Source of the DNA: Solirubrobacterales bacterium
GTDB taxonomy: Bacteria > Actinomycetota > Thermoleophilia > Solirubrobacterales > 70-9
Reading direction: 5' to 3'
DNA length: 44,067 nt
NCBI GenBank assembly: GCA_020438295.1
Contig: JAGQUV010000011.1
Coordinates: 1 to 44,067, forward strand
This document shows, piece by piece, positions 1 to 8,348 of this stretch. The first letter of the stretch is position 1. Every line of letters starts with the position of its first letter. The translations under genes and the position numbers were made by a program. The notes below the pieces were generated by a model, which was given only the letters and a program-made list of their open reading frames with translations, was not told the origin of the DNA and made no database searches.

Positions 1-769
1 CGTAGAACGGCTTCGCCCCCGATCGCCGGATCTCGTCGGCCGCCCGGAGGCTCATCGAATCGGTGTGGTAATTGCAGACCGCGAGACCGAGATCGGGACA
101 GCCGAGCGGGTCCTTACCGCCGAGCTGGTCGTACCAGGGCCACCCGAGGCGTTCGGTGATCTCGCCGTCGCGATTCTGCCGGTAGCCGTAGAACTCGCGG
201 GTGGAGTTGTCGGTGGCATCGCTGACCCAGCGGTCCCACCCCGGCGGCACGACCGTCTCGGCCGGCTCGTCCGGCCCCCCGTACTGGTTGATGAACTTGC
301 CGAAGTGCGAGGTGCGGTATCCGGCCCGCTGCAGCCAGACCGCCAGGTTCTCGTCGTAGATCCCGTTGTCCCGGTATGCGTCCCACCCGCCGCGCGGACC
401 GCCGATCCGGATCACTCCGGTGTTCTGCGCGTAGCGGCCGCTCAACAGGGTCGCCCGCGACGGGGCACAGAGCGGAAACGGCGTCAGGTAGTTGGAGAAG
501 CGGATCCCCTGGTTGCGGATCAGGCTCATCGTGTTCGGCATGATCTGGCGGTCGCGGTTGTAGAAATCCCGCCAGGTCGCGTTGAACTGCTCGACCGGCT
601 GGTCGTCGGTCTGGATCAGGACCACATTGGGCCGGGTGGCCGCCTGGACCGGTGCGGCCGGGTTCAGCACGGTCACCGCGGCCGCGGCGAGTGCGGCTCC
701 GGCGACAATGCGCAGCGCCCTGGCCCACCCGGCGAGCGGCTCGGCCGTTTCTTTGCGTTTCGTAAGCAA
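1..769 (-). CDS. Secreted type I sulfatase, N-terminal part (runs off the left edge)
   Basis: The reading frame is open from a TTG at 769 to the left edge of the window, giving about 256 residues of an incomplete protein. Residues 1-44 form a signal peptide: a basic start (MLTKRKE) and an Ala-rich core ending near VQAA. The sulfatase core follows: metal-binding Asp pair in LIQTDDQP (about 55-56) and the signature CAPSR at about 101-105, whose Cys is the residue converted to formylglycine in type I sulfatases. It should hydrolyse sulfate esters outside the membrane; the substrate cannot be read from sequence. No Shine-Dalgarno motif is obvious before the TTG, so the start is tentative; a GTG inside the signal peptide is less good. 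The gene is divergent from the arylsulfotransferase-like gene and resembles the sulfatase at 2528-4159. No formylglycine-generating enzyme lies in the window. Confidence 0.88.
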   Translation of the reverse strand, partial: MLTKRKETAEPLAGWARALRIVAGAALAAAAVTVLNPAAPVQAATRPNVVLIQTDDQPVEQFNATWRDFYNRDRQIMPNTMSLIRNQGIRFSNYLTPFPLCAPSRATLLSGRYAQNTGVIRIGGPRGGWDAYRDNGIYDENLAVWLQRAGYRTSHFGKFINQYGGPDEPAETVVPPGWDRWVSDATDNSTREFYGYRQNRDGEITERLGWPWYDQLGGKDPLGCPDLGLAVCNYHTDSMSLRAADEIRRSGAKPFY

Positions 770-905
770 AAGGGTTAAACAGGTTAACTCCCGGGGCCAC
801 CGATAGCTGCGGCGTGGCCGCAACTTTCACGCTTCCGGGTGGTCTCAACCGCAGTCGCCCGAGCGGCGATTCGGGGCTTGAATCTGTCAATATTCCGATC
901 CAACC

Positions 906-934
906 TTGCTGTAACCGGGGTCCCGTCATAGAAT
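906..934 (+). promoter_or_regulatory. Candidate sigma-70-type promoter for the arylsulfotransferase-like gene
   Basis: TTGCTG at 906-911 and TAGAAT at 929-934 are separated by exactly 17 bp. They lie in the 221-bp divergent spacer, about 57 bp before the chosen start at 991. The -10 matches consensus at 5 of 6 positions and the -35 at 4 of 6. The rest of the spacer shows no further feature I can support. Confidence 0.45.
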
Positions 935-990
935 GCCGGTGCCCTCGTTTCGGTCCGGTTAGGTCGGAGCCACAACAACTGGGAAGACGT

Positions 991-2493
991 TTGCATATCT
1001 TGACCAAATCATCCAAACTCCTGGCAATGTCGGCCGGCCTGGCGGTAGTCCTCATGCTCGGGGTCGCCATCGTCCAGGTCGGCAACGACGCCTCTTCCGG
1101 CGACGGCAGCGCGAAGTCGGGAAGCGTCGCGAAGGCGGCGGAGCCTAGCTCCAAGGGGGGGCCCTACCGCACCCGTCCCGACCTCAACCCGCCGAAGATG
1201 ACGGTCAAGACGCTCGACCCCGGGGCGACCGATCAGAAGATATTCGTGGGTTCGAAGGTGGCCGGCGCGGCGATCTACGACGACCAGGGGGAGCCGATCT
1301 GGTTCCTGCCTTCACGCAGCATGGACTTCCGCACCCAGATCTACCGCGGCAAGCGGGTGCTGACCTGGTTCCAGGCGCCGACCAAGGGATCCGGTCTCAA
1401 GCGCAACACGTACATGATCGCCAACCGCCATTACAAGGTGATCAAGAAGGTCTACCCGGCCCACCACCACGGGGCCGATTCGCACGAGTTCCGCCTGACC
1501 AGGCGCAACACGGCGTTCGTGACCGCCTACAACGCCACCCGGGCCAACCTCAGTCCGATCGGCGGCCCGAGAAACGGCCCGGTCAGCGAGTCGGTGGCGC
1601 AGGAGGTCGACGTCAGGACCGGGCGCCTGCTATTCGAATGGCACAGCCTCAAGCACGTGCCGATCAGGGACACCTTCGTGAACAAGTCCCGTCACCCCGG
1701 GGAGCCAATCGACTACTTCCACATCAACTCGGTGATGGGAACCCCGGACGGCAACGTCCTGATCTCGGGCCGCGGGACGAACGCGATCTACAAGGTCAGC
1801 CGCAAGACCGGCCGGGTGATCTGGACCCTGGGCGGCAAGCGGAGCGACTTCAAGATGGGCAAAGGTGCGGTATTCCACCAGCAGCACGACGCCCGCCTGC
1901 TGCCGGGTGGCCGGATCTCGCTGTTCGACAACACCACTTCACCGACCACGACCAAGAAGCCGCGAAAGCAGTCGCGCGGCTTGGTGCTGAAGCTGAACTT
2001 CAAGAAGATGACCGCGAAGGTGGACAACGAGTTCTACAACCCGGCCAAGCCGCTCTCCACCCAGCAGGCAAACGTCCAGGTGCTGAAGGACGGCAACTTC
2101 TTCGTAGGCTGGGGCGGTGTTCCGCTGATCAGCGAGCACCGGCCGAGCGGCAAGGTCGTGTTCGACGCCAAGCTCGAGGGGATCAACTCGTTCTACCGGG
2201 CCTACCGGCAGCCCTGGTCCGGCAAGGCGCCGGGCAAGGTTGCACTGATCGCCGAAGCGGTCGAGCCGGACAAGACCAAGCTCTGGATGAGCTGGAACGG
2301 CGATTCGAGCGTGCGCGACTGGCAGGTCCTGGCCGGCAACGGAAAGAACTCGCTCAAGCAGGCCGGGCTGAGGGAGCGGGACGGGTTCGAGACCGTGACC
2401 GCGATCCCTCAGAGTGCCAAGTACGTGCGGGTCAAGGGCCTCAACGCCAAAGGCAAGGCGATCGGGTCCTCACGCACGGTCAAGGTCCGCTGA
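991..2493 (+). CDS. Exported arylsulfotransferase (ASST)-family protein
   Basis: A 500-residue protein of the arylsulfotransferase family (PF05935/PF14269-like beta-propeller proteins). Bacterial ASSTs move sulfate from one phenolic ester to another phenol without PAPS, outside the cytoplasm. The N-terminus is a signal sequence or anchor (KSSK, then a hydrophobic stretch at about 10-30). Family-like motifs are AHHHGADSHEF, IDYFHINSV, WTLGG and FHQQHDAR; the conserved His residues are candidates for catalysis. The frame is open back to 814, but the upstream part is Arg/Pro-rich and not protein-like. The TTG at 991 has GGGAAG four bases ahead; a TTG at 1000 is an alternative. It lies between two secreted sulfatases, so sulfate ester turnover at the cell surface is a reasonable inference. 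Actual sulfotransferase activity is unproven, because many actinobacterial members are uncharacterised. Confidence 0.82.
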   Translation: MHILTKSSKLLAMSAGLAVVLMLGVAIVQVGNDASSGDGSAKSGSVAKAAEPSSKGGPYRTRPDLNPPKMTVKTLDPGATDQKIFVGSKVAGAAIYDDQGEPIWFLPSRSMDFRTQIYRGKRVLTWFQAPTKGSGLKRNTYMIANRHYKVIKKVYPAHHHGADSHEFRLTRRNTAFVTAYNATRANLSPIGGPRNGPVSESVAQEVDVRTGRLLFEWHSLKHVPIRDTFVNKSRHPGEPIDYFHINSVMGTPDGNVLISGRGTNAIYKVSRKTGRVIWTLGGKRSDFKMGKGAVFHQQHDARLLPGGRISLFDNTTSPTTTKKPRKQSRGLVLKLNFKKMTAKVDNEFYNPAKPLSTQQANVQVLKDGNFFVGWGGVPLISEHRPSGKVVFDAKLEGINSFYRAYRQPWSGKAPGKVALIAEAVEPDKTKLWMSWNGDSSVRDWQVLAGNGKNSLKQAGLRERDGFETVTAIPQSAKYVRVKGLNAKGKAIGSSRTVKVR

Positions 2494-2527
2494 CCCGGTC
2501 CGCCGACGCGGTCCGCCGGGCGGTCGA

Positions 2528-4159
2528 TCAGAGGGTCGGTTCGGGCCACGGCGGCAGTTGCTGCCGGCAGCCGCTGCCCCGGCAGTCGCTGATCTGCCCG
2601 AGATGCGAACTCATGTATTCGAGCACCGCGGCATAAGCCGGGTCCGTCGCCACGTTCCGGATCTCCCACGGGTCGCGATCGAGGTCGTACAGCTCGACCT
2701 CCCCGTTCTGGTAGCTGACGTACTTGTAAGGCCCGACCCGGAAGCCGGTGTACCGGAGCGCCGGTGCCCGGACCGAGATCGCGGCGTCGGCCTCGGGGAC
2801 CGAGGTGGCCAGTGAAATACCCAAGGGCCTGCTGCTGGTCCGAGCCGGGTCGCGCCAGAAATTACGCAGCGAGCGGCCGTCCACCCGGTAACCCGGCTTC
2901 GCCCCGGCCAGCTTGAGCACGGTCGCCGGCAGGTCGATGTTGCCGGTCACCTCGAACGACTTCTGGCCGGACGGTACGTCGGGGCCGCGAACCGCCATGG
3001 CGACCTTCGACGATGCGTCGTAGGGCAGGAACTTGCCGGCGGTGAATCGCTGCTCGCCGAAGAAGTAGCCGTGGTCGGAAAGAAAGAAGATGTAGGTGTT
3101 GTTCAGCCGGCCGGTCTTCTTCAGGGCCTTGACGATCTCACCAACCCCGTCATCGACCGAGCGCAGGGATTCCAGGTAACGACGGTAGTAGCCGGTCAGG
3201 TTCGAAACCTGGGCTCCACCAAGCCGCTGCGGTGCCGCCGCCTGGATCGACTTCGGCTTGTCGCTGAAATCGACTTCGTTGAAGCTGGGCGGCTTGGGCA
3301 GCGGTGTCCTGGCTGCCGAACCGCGATGCCGGGTCGCCGGCTGGGGGCCTTTCGGTTTCCGGACGTCGCCATGAGGGGCCTGGTAGTCGATCTGGAGGAA
3401 GAACGGCGAATCGCTGCGCCGCCGCAGTTCTTTGACCGCGGCCCGGGTCATCACGTCGTTCAGGTACGTGCACCGCTTGCCGTGGTCCTGTTTCCACAGC
3501 GGCTCGGCGGTGCACTTCTTCGAGTCGACGGTCCGGCCTCGCGAGCGATAGTCGGGGTTGCCGATCGGGCCGATCGCATAGCCGTTGTCGTTGACCCGGT
3601 ATCCGTAATAGTGGGTGCCGGGCGCAAACGCCGTGGTGAACCAGCGGTCCCAGCCGAGCGGGACCGTCTGATCGACCCGGCCGGCGACGTCGTCGAAATA
3701 GTCGTTGATGAACTTGCCGAAATGTGAAGTGCGGTAGCCGGCCCGCTGGAGCGCCACCGGCACGTTGTTCTCGGCGATCGGCAGGTTCTGCCAGCCGGTC
3801 CAACCGCCGAGAGCGCCTTCGTTGGAGACCAGGCCGCTGTTGTGCGGGTACTGGCCGGAGAGCAGGGAGGCCCGCGAAGGCGAGCAGAGCGGCGAGGTCG
3901 CGTAATAGTCCCTGAACTCGGTCCCGGCCCGGACTATCTCCCGGAGCGTATTCGGCATCACCTTCTTGTAGCCACCCGAATTGCCGCGATAGCTCGCCTT
4001 CATCGTGCGGGCACTCTGGTCGTCGGTCTCGATCACCACGATGTTGGGACGTTCCGCCCGGGCTGCGGACGGCTCGCGGCCGATCGCGGCAGCCAGCGGC
4101 AGGGCCGCTATCGCGGCACCGAACAGCAGACGGCTGATCTGTCTCCGTTTGGTGATCAC
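2528..4159 (-). CDS. Secreted type I sulfatase
   Basis: A 543-residue sulfatase. Starting at the GTG at 4159 gives a signal peptide (ITKRRQ, hydrophobic core, ending near SAARA at 31-35). The frame stays open to 4291, but that start would leave 3 bp to the divergent gene at 4295 and would add a non-signal-like N-terminus. The core has the metal Asp pair in VVIETDDQ (46-47) and CSPSR at 92-96, the formylglycine site. Further family blocks are GYRTSHFGKFI, PFFLQIDYQAPHG and FLSDHGYFFGE, the last containing a C-terminal metal-binding DH pair. It is probably an extracytoplasmic sulfate ester hydrolase, paralogous to the partial gene at 1-769. It is convergent with the ASST-family gene (34 bp between stops). 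The C-terminus ends in a Cys-containing, Pro-rich tail. Confidence 0.9.
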   Translation of the reverse strand: MITKRRQISRLLFGAAIAALPLAAAIGREPSAARAERPNIVVIETDDQSARTMKASYRGNSGGYKKVMPNTLREIVRAGTEFRDYYATSPLCSPSRASLLSGQYPHNSGLVSNEGALGGWTGWQNLPIAENNVPVALQRAGYRTSHFGKFINDYFDDVAGRVDQTVPLGWDRWFTTAFAPGTHYYGYRVNDNGYAIGPIGNPDYRSRGRTVDSKKCTAEPLWKQDHGKRCTYLNDVMTRAAVKELRRRSDSPFFLQIDYQAPHGDVRKPKGPQPATRHRGSAARTPLPKPPSFNEVDFSDKPKSIQAAAPQRLGGAQVSNLTGYYRRYLESLRSVDDGVGEIVKALKKTGRLNNTYIFFLSDHGYFFGEQRFTAGKFLPYDASSKVAMAVRGPDVPSGQKSFEVTGNIDLPATVLKLAGAKPGYRVDGRSLRNFWRDPARTSSRPLGISLATSVPEADAAISVRAPALRYTGFRVGPYKYVSYQNGEVELYDLDRDPWEIRNVATDPAYAAVLEYMSSHLGQISDCRGSGCRQQLPPWPEPTL

Positions 4160-4279
4160 CTGGTGAATACTTCGACTGGCGGCGGAATCCTGTACTGAAA
4201 CCGCCAAATCGGGCAGTTGTTGCGGTTTGATCGAGCCCTCACGCCTCGACCAGCGTAGCTGCGGGCCGCCCCCGATCAA

Positions 4280-4285
4280 TAGAAT
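4280..4285 (+). promoter_or_regulatory. -10 box close to start codon (near-leaderless)
   Basis: TAGAAT at 4280-4285 ends 9 bp before the GTG at 4295. No clear -35 and no Shine-Dalgarno motif are visible, so transcription probably begins at or just before the start codon. Confidence 0.4.
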
Positions 4286-4294
4286 CGCCACCCC

Positions 4295-6553
4295 GTGAGC
4301 GACTCAGCAAAGGCAGGCACACCGCTGCCGCGGCCGTCCCTGTTGATGGGGGCCGCGCACCTCGGCGCGGTCTGGGCCCTGGCCTTCCTGCAGCCGATGC
4401 TTTCGCTGCTCGGCGAGAACCCGGAGTTCTTCGTCGCCCGGGGCAATACGACCGGCCAGATAGTGGTCTACGCGCTGGCGCTGGCGCTGGTCCCGCCGCT
4501 GATCGGGCTGTTGCTGGAATACCTCGCCCGGCTGATCAGCGACGACCTCCGCTGGGGCCTGCACCTGCTGCTGATGACCCTGGTCGGCGCCGCCTTCTTC
4601 CTGCAGCTGATCGAGGACCACCTCGACTGGCCGGCCGGCCTGCTGATCGGCTTCTCGGTCCTGCTTGCGGCCGCCGCAGTCTTTGCCTACTCCCGCTGGC
4701 GCTTTCCGCGGACCTTCATGGACATCCTCACCCCGGCCCCGATCGTGATCCTGCTGATCTTCTTCCTGTTCAGCGGGACCTCCCGGCTGATCCTTCCCCG
4801 GGAGCAGCCCGACCCGGTCGACGTGACGGTCGGCAATCCGGCACCGGTGGTCATGGTGCTGTTCGACGAGTTTCCCGTCGCGGCGCTGATGACCCCCCAG
4901 GGAAAGGTGGACCGCAGCCGGTTCCCCGCGTTCGCTGATCTCGCTTCGAGTTCCACCTGGTACAGGAACGCGACCGCCGACGCTGCCTATACGCCACTCG
5001 CGGTCCCGGCGATCCTGTCCGGGCGCGAGCCGAGCCGGTCGGACCTGCCGATCGCGGCCGACTACCCGAAAAGCATCTTCACCCTGCTCGGCAAGCAGTA
5101 CCGGCTCAACGTGATGGAGACCGCCACCAAGGTCTGCCCGGAGGAACTCTGTCCCGATCCGGCCGCGGACGCCGGCGACGAAGCGACGCTGGGACAGCTC
5201 TTCTCCGACCTCGAAGTCGTGCAGAAGCACCTGCTGCTGCCGGAGTCGATGCGCCGGAACCTGCCCGATATATCGACCAACTTCAGCAACTTCACCAACG
5301 AATCCGACCCCGAAGACGCCGGCGTGGTCGCCGACCCCGGATACACCGGGACGACGGGCCCGACCGGGGCCACCGGTGAGACGACCCCGGTGCGGACCGG
5401 ACAGGGCGCGGCCCGAAGGCTGGGCCGGCTGTTCGCCGAAAGCTCGACCGCGGACGAGTTCGACCGGGTGAAACAGTTCGCCGACTCGCTCGAACCGGGA
5501 CAACGCAAGACGCTCGACCTGATCCACGTCGAGAAGCCGCACTACCCGTGGCGGCACATCCCGGACGGCCAGCGATACACAAACCTGACCAGCGAGTGGT
5601 CGGGCCTCTTACCGAACGACGGCCCATGGCTGGCGCCTCCGCACATCGTCGACATCGCCCTTCAGCGCCACCTGCTCGAGGTCGGTTACACCGACACCCT
5701 GCTCGGCCTGATCACCTCACGGCTCAAGAAGACCGGCCTGTGGGACCGGGCGATGGTGGTGGTCGCGGCCGATCACGGCGCCGGGTTCCTCTCCAAGGTC
5801 CCCCGCCGCGCAGCCGACCCGCGGAACATCGGCGAGATCGGTTCGATTCCCCTGTTCATCAAGCGGCCGGGACAGACCACCCCGGATGTGGTCGACCGAC
5901 ACGTCTGCGCCACCGACGTCCTGCCGGCGGTAGCCGACGGCCTGGAGATCGACTACCCCTGGGAAGAAGCGGCCTGTCCGGAAGACCAGGTCAAGGTGCT
6001 GAACTCGCCCGACGGCGAGGCGTCGGTCTCGCTCGAGACGACCCTGGAGCAGCGACAGGCCCTGATCGACCGGATCGAGCGGGTTTTCGGGACCGGGCAG
6101 GGCTGGGGCCCGGCCTACCGCTTCGGTCCGCAGAACCAGCTGATCGGGAACAAGGTCTCCCGGCTCGACGCAGACCGTCGGCTCGGCAAGTACCGGGTGC
6201 TGCCGGAGCGCCGGAACGCGGTCAAGAACTACGATCCGTCGGCTCCGGCCCTGCTCGGCCTGCTTCAACGGGGGCTGCTCAAGCGGTTCGGCGAGGACCG
6301 GGTCCTCGCGGTCGCGGTCGACGACCGGATCGTCGCGACCGGCTGGACCTTCAAGGACGGCCTCGGCGCGGGCCCCGGCTACTCGATCCTGCTGCCACCC
6401 GACTCGCTCAAGCCGGGTTTCAACAGGGTCGACATCTACCTGGTCGAAGACGACGGCAAACGTCTGCAGATGGTCTACTCGGGCGCCGGACCGCTGCCCG
6501 GCAACGCCTCCGGACCGGGCGCGGACCAAGGCGCCACCGGCAATGGGCCCTGA
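4295..6553 (+). CDS. Membrane-anchored sulfatase-fold (alkaline phosphatase superfamily) protein
   Basis: A 752-residue protein with about five transmembrane helices in residues 15-165, then a large extracytoplasmic domain of the sulfatase/phosphoglycerol transferase fold. Metal-site blocks are VVMVLFDEFP (D191, E192) and VVAADHGAGF (D493, H494). Where sulfatases have CxPSR, this protein has AYTPLAVPAILSG with Thr (about 233) in the nucleophile position. That points to a phospho-transferase or phosphatase like LtaS or MdoB rather than a formylglycine sulfatase. The architecture resembles lipoteichoic acid synthase-type enzymes, so transfer of a polar head group to a surface glycan is possible; the substrate is unknown. 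An odd low-complexity insert of Gly-x-Thr triplets lies at about 349-364. Its paralogue is at 11229. The C-terminus overlaps the acetyltransferase gene by 11 bp. Confidence 0.8.
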   Translation: MSDSAKAGTPLPRPSLLMGAAHLGAVWALAFLQPMLSLLGENPEFFVARGNTTGQIVVYALALALVPPLIGLLLEYLARLISDDLRWGLHLLLMTLVGAAFFLQLIEDHLDWPAGLLIGFSVLLAAAAVFAYSRWRFPRTFMDILTPAPIVILLIFFLFSGTSRLILPREQPDPVDVTVGNPAPVVMVLFDEFPVAALMTPQGKVDRSRFPAFADLASSSTWYRNATADAAYTPLAVPAILSGREPSRSDLPIAADYPKSIFTLLGKQYRLNVMETATKVCPEELCPDPAADAGDEATLGQLFSDLEVVQKHLLLPESMRRNLPDISTNFSNFTNESDPEDAGVVADPGYTGTTGPTGATGETTPVRTGQGAARRLGRLFAESSTADEFDRVKQFADSLEPGQRKTLDLIHVEKPHYPWRHIPDGQRYTNLTSEWSGLLPNDGPWLAPPHIVDIALQRHLLEVGYTDTLLGLITSRLKKTGLWDRAMVVVAADHGAGFLSKVPRRAADPRNIGEIGSIPLFIKRPGQTTPDVVDRHVCATDVLPAVADGLEIDYPWEEAACPEDQVKVLNSPDGEASVSLETTLEQRQALIDRIERVFGTGQGWGPAYRFGPQNQLIGNKVSRLDADRRLGKYRVLPERRNAVKNYDPSAPALLGLLQRGLLKRFGEDRVLAVAVDDRIVATGWTFKDGLGAGPGYSILLPPDSLKPGFNRVDIYLVEDDGKRLQMVYSGAGPLPGNASGPGADQGATGNGP

Positions 6554-7022
6554 GACGCCACTCCGCCTCGCCGGCCCGGCCGACGCGGGAGCGGTGACCG
6601 GGCTGATCGCCGATTTCCGGGACTTCCTGGGGGCGAACCGGCCCGCCAACGCGGAGATCGAGGCGACCGTGTCGACCCTGATCGGCGACCGCTCGACCGA
6701 GTTCCTGCTGGCCGGCGATCCCGAGACCGGTTTTGCCCAGATCCGCTACCGGCTCTCGGTCTGGACCGGCAACGAAGACGCCTGGCTGGAAGACCTGTTC
6801 GTCAAGCCGGACGCCCGTGGCGCCGGGCTCGGCCGGGCCCTGGTCGAGGCGTCGGTCGGGAGGGCCCGGTCCCGTGGTTGCAGCCGGATCCAGCTCGACT
6901 GCAACCGCGACAACGAGGCCGCGGTCCGTCTCTACGAGTCGGCCGGCTTCGCCCCGGTCCACAACCGGCAGAAGTGGGGCGATACCCCGGACCTGTTCTA
7001 CACCCTGCCGATCGAAGCCTGA
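6543..7022 (+). CDS. GNAT-family N-acetyltransferase
   Basis: A 159-residue single-domain GNAT enzyme that would transfer an acetyl group from acetyl-CoA to an amine. The acetyl-CoA motif A is LFVKPDARGAGLGRALVE, with the R/Q-x-x-G-x-G/A loop at 92-97. Motif B is seen in LDCNRDNEAAVRLYESAGF (119-136), typical of small-molecule or RimI-like acetyltransferases. The ATG at 6543 lies inside the end of the preceding membrane protein, so the two are probably translationally coupled. Substrate unknown; the coupling suggests a role linked to envelope modification, but that is inference only. It ends 30 bp from the convergent methyltransferase gene. Confidence 0.85.
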   Translation: MGPETPLRLAGPADAGAVTGLIADFRDFLGANRPANAEIEATVSTLIGDRSTEFLLAGDPETGFAQIRYRLSVWTGNEDAWLEDLFVKPDARGAGLGRALVEASVGRARSRGCSRIQLDCNRDNEAAVRLYESAGFAPVHNRQKWGDTPDLFYTLPIEA

Positions 7023-7052
7023 CCGGCAGGCGGTCCGGAACGGGCCGGGCGA

Positions 7053-8330
7053 TCAGTCGAGCGGCAGCAGGTGGGTCAGTTCGCTGGCCGAGATCTGGGT
7101 GTTGCCGGTCAGCGACCGCACCCGCTCGATCGCCCCCGGGCTTTCGAGCGACTCCCGCAGGCGCGGCCAGTCGATCGCCGGCGGCCGGCCGGCGTCGTCC
7201 CTAAGGCTGATCACGTTGACGTGGTTTTCGGCCAGGTATGGCTCGCCGGGGCCGACGAACGCGGTGCGCAGTTCCCCGCGCCCAACCGCCCCCACCACCC
7301 GGTTGACCAGCAACGCCGGGCCGAAGCGCGGCTCGCAACCGGCGACGTACCCCGGCTTTCGCCGGCCGGGGTCCGGCGGCCTTCCCGCGGCCGCTCCCAG
7401 GTCATGAGACCAGAACAGGCGGACCGTCCCCGGGCCGGGTCGGTCAATCAGCTGCTCCCTGTGCTGGTTCCAGACGATCGTTCCGGTCCCCGCCCGGTAA
7501 CCCAACTGCCACAGCGTCCGGCGCTCCTCGAACTGACGGGCCAGCCTTTCGGGTTGCTCCGAGAACAGGACCCGGTGAAAGCCGGTCCCGGCCGAATGGC
7601 GCTCGAAAACGAACGGCTCGGTCCCGGGACCGGCGCCCACAGGCCGCGCCCTCGCGGCCGGCCCGGCCCGCTTTTCGAGCACCAGCAGCTGAACCGCCGT
7701 GTTGGCACCCTCGAACCGGCCGGATCCTTCCAGCACGGTCAGCCTGGTGATCCGGGCCCGCTCGACCAGATGCTCCCTGAGCCGCTCGAAGTAGGCGCCG
7801 CTGTTCATCGAAGGCGGCACGATGTAGGCCAGCCTCCCGCCCGGCCGGAGCGCGTCCAGGCCGGCTTTGAAGAAGAAGGCGAAGATGTTCGCCCGGCCCG
7901 AGATGACGCCGGCGAATCGCCGCCTCTGGTCGGGCGTCGGCCGGAGTTGGAAGTAGGGCGGGTTGCCGACGATCAGGTCGTATCCGGGGTCTCCCCGGTC
8001 CGGTTCCAGCGCGGAGCGGCAGAGCAGGGTCGCTTCAGGCACCAGCGCGGCCGCGGCGTCGAGCGCGGAACGGTCGACGTCCCAGCCGGTCAGTTCGGCG
8101 GCCGGTTCCCGCTCGAATACGGCATGCAGGAGCTCCCCGGTCCCGGCCCCCGGATCGAGTACGCGCATGCCGGGCCGGACCGGCAGGCCGTCGAGCAGTG
8201 CCCGGGCGACCGGCTTCGGGGTCATGTACTGGCCGAGTCTCTTGCGGGACCCGGCCGGACGGGACTCCAGCCAGTCACGGCTCGATTCCGACAGCTCAGG
8301 CGGTTCGGGCTGCTGCTGAGTCTGCGGCAA
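7053..8330 (-). CDS. Solitary adenine-N6 DNA methyltransferase (Eco57I/TaqI/PaeR7I-like)
   Basis: A 425-residue class I SAM methyltransferase of the type II DNA modification group. The N-terminus has the family start block KRLGQYMTPKPVARALL. SAM motif I is VLDPGAGTG (57-65), and the catalytic NPPY for adenine-N6 methylation is at 123-126. The C-terminal half resembles the target-recognition region of M.PaeR7I- or Eco57I-type enzymes, including GTIVWNQHREQL and a terminal TGNTQISASEL block. No restriction endonuclease gene is next to it: downstream is a convergent acetyltransferase, and upstream, 18 bp away in the same frame and direction, is a HAD hydrolase. The start is a TTG, the first start codon after the HAD stop; the first 17 or so residues are poorly supported. 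It may be a regulatory orphan methylase or a remnant of a restriction system. Confidence 0.85.
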   Translation of the reverse strand: MPQTQQQPEPPELSESSRDWLESRPAGSRKRLGQYMTPKPVARALLDGLPVRPGMRVLDPGAGTGELLHAVFEREPAAELTGWDVDRSALDAAAALVPEATLLCRSALEPDRGDPGYDLIVGNPPYFQLRPTPDQRRRFAGVISGRANIFAFFFKAGLDALRPGGRLAYIVPPSMNSGAYFERLREHLVERARITRLTVLEGSGRFEGANTAVQLLVLEKRAGPAARARPVGAGPGTEPFVFERHSAGTGFHRVLFSEQPERLARQFEERRTLWQLGYRAGTGTIVWNQHREQLIDRPGPGTVRLFWSHDLGAAAGRPPDPGRRKPGYVAGCEPRFGPALLVNRVVGAVGRGELRTAFVGPGEPYLAENHVNVISLRDDAGRPPAIDWPRLRESLESPGAIERVRSLTGNTQISASELTHLLPLD

Positions 8331-8348
8331 CCGGGATACCGCCGGGAC

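Noticed and set aside
814..990. N-terminal extension of the ASST-family gene from 814
   Set aside because: The extra residues are Arg/Pro/Cys-rich, hide the signal sequence and cover the candidate promoter at 906-934.
2496..2518. 10-bp direct repeat CGGTCCGCCG, twice
   Set aside because: Two short GC-rich copies between convergent genes; no iteron or att context.
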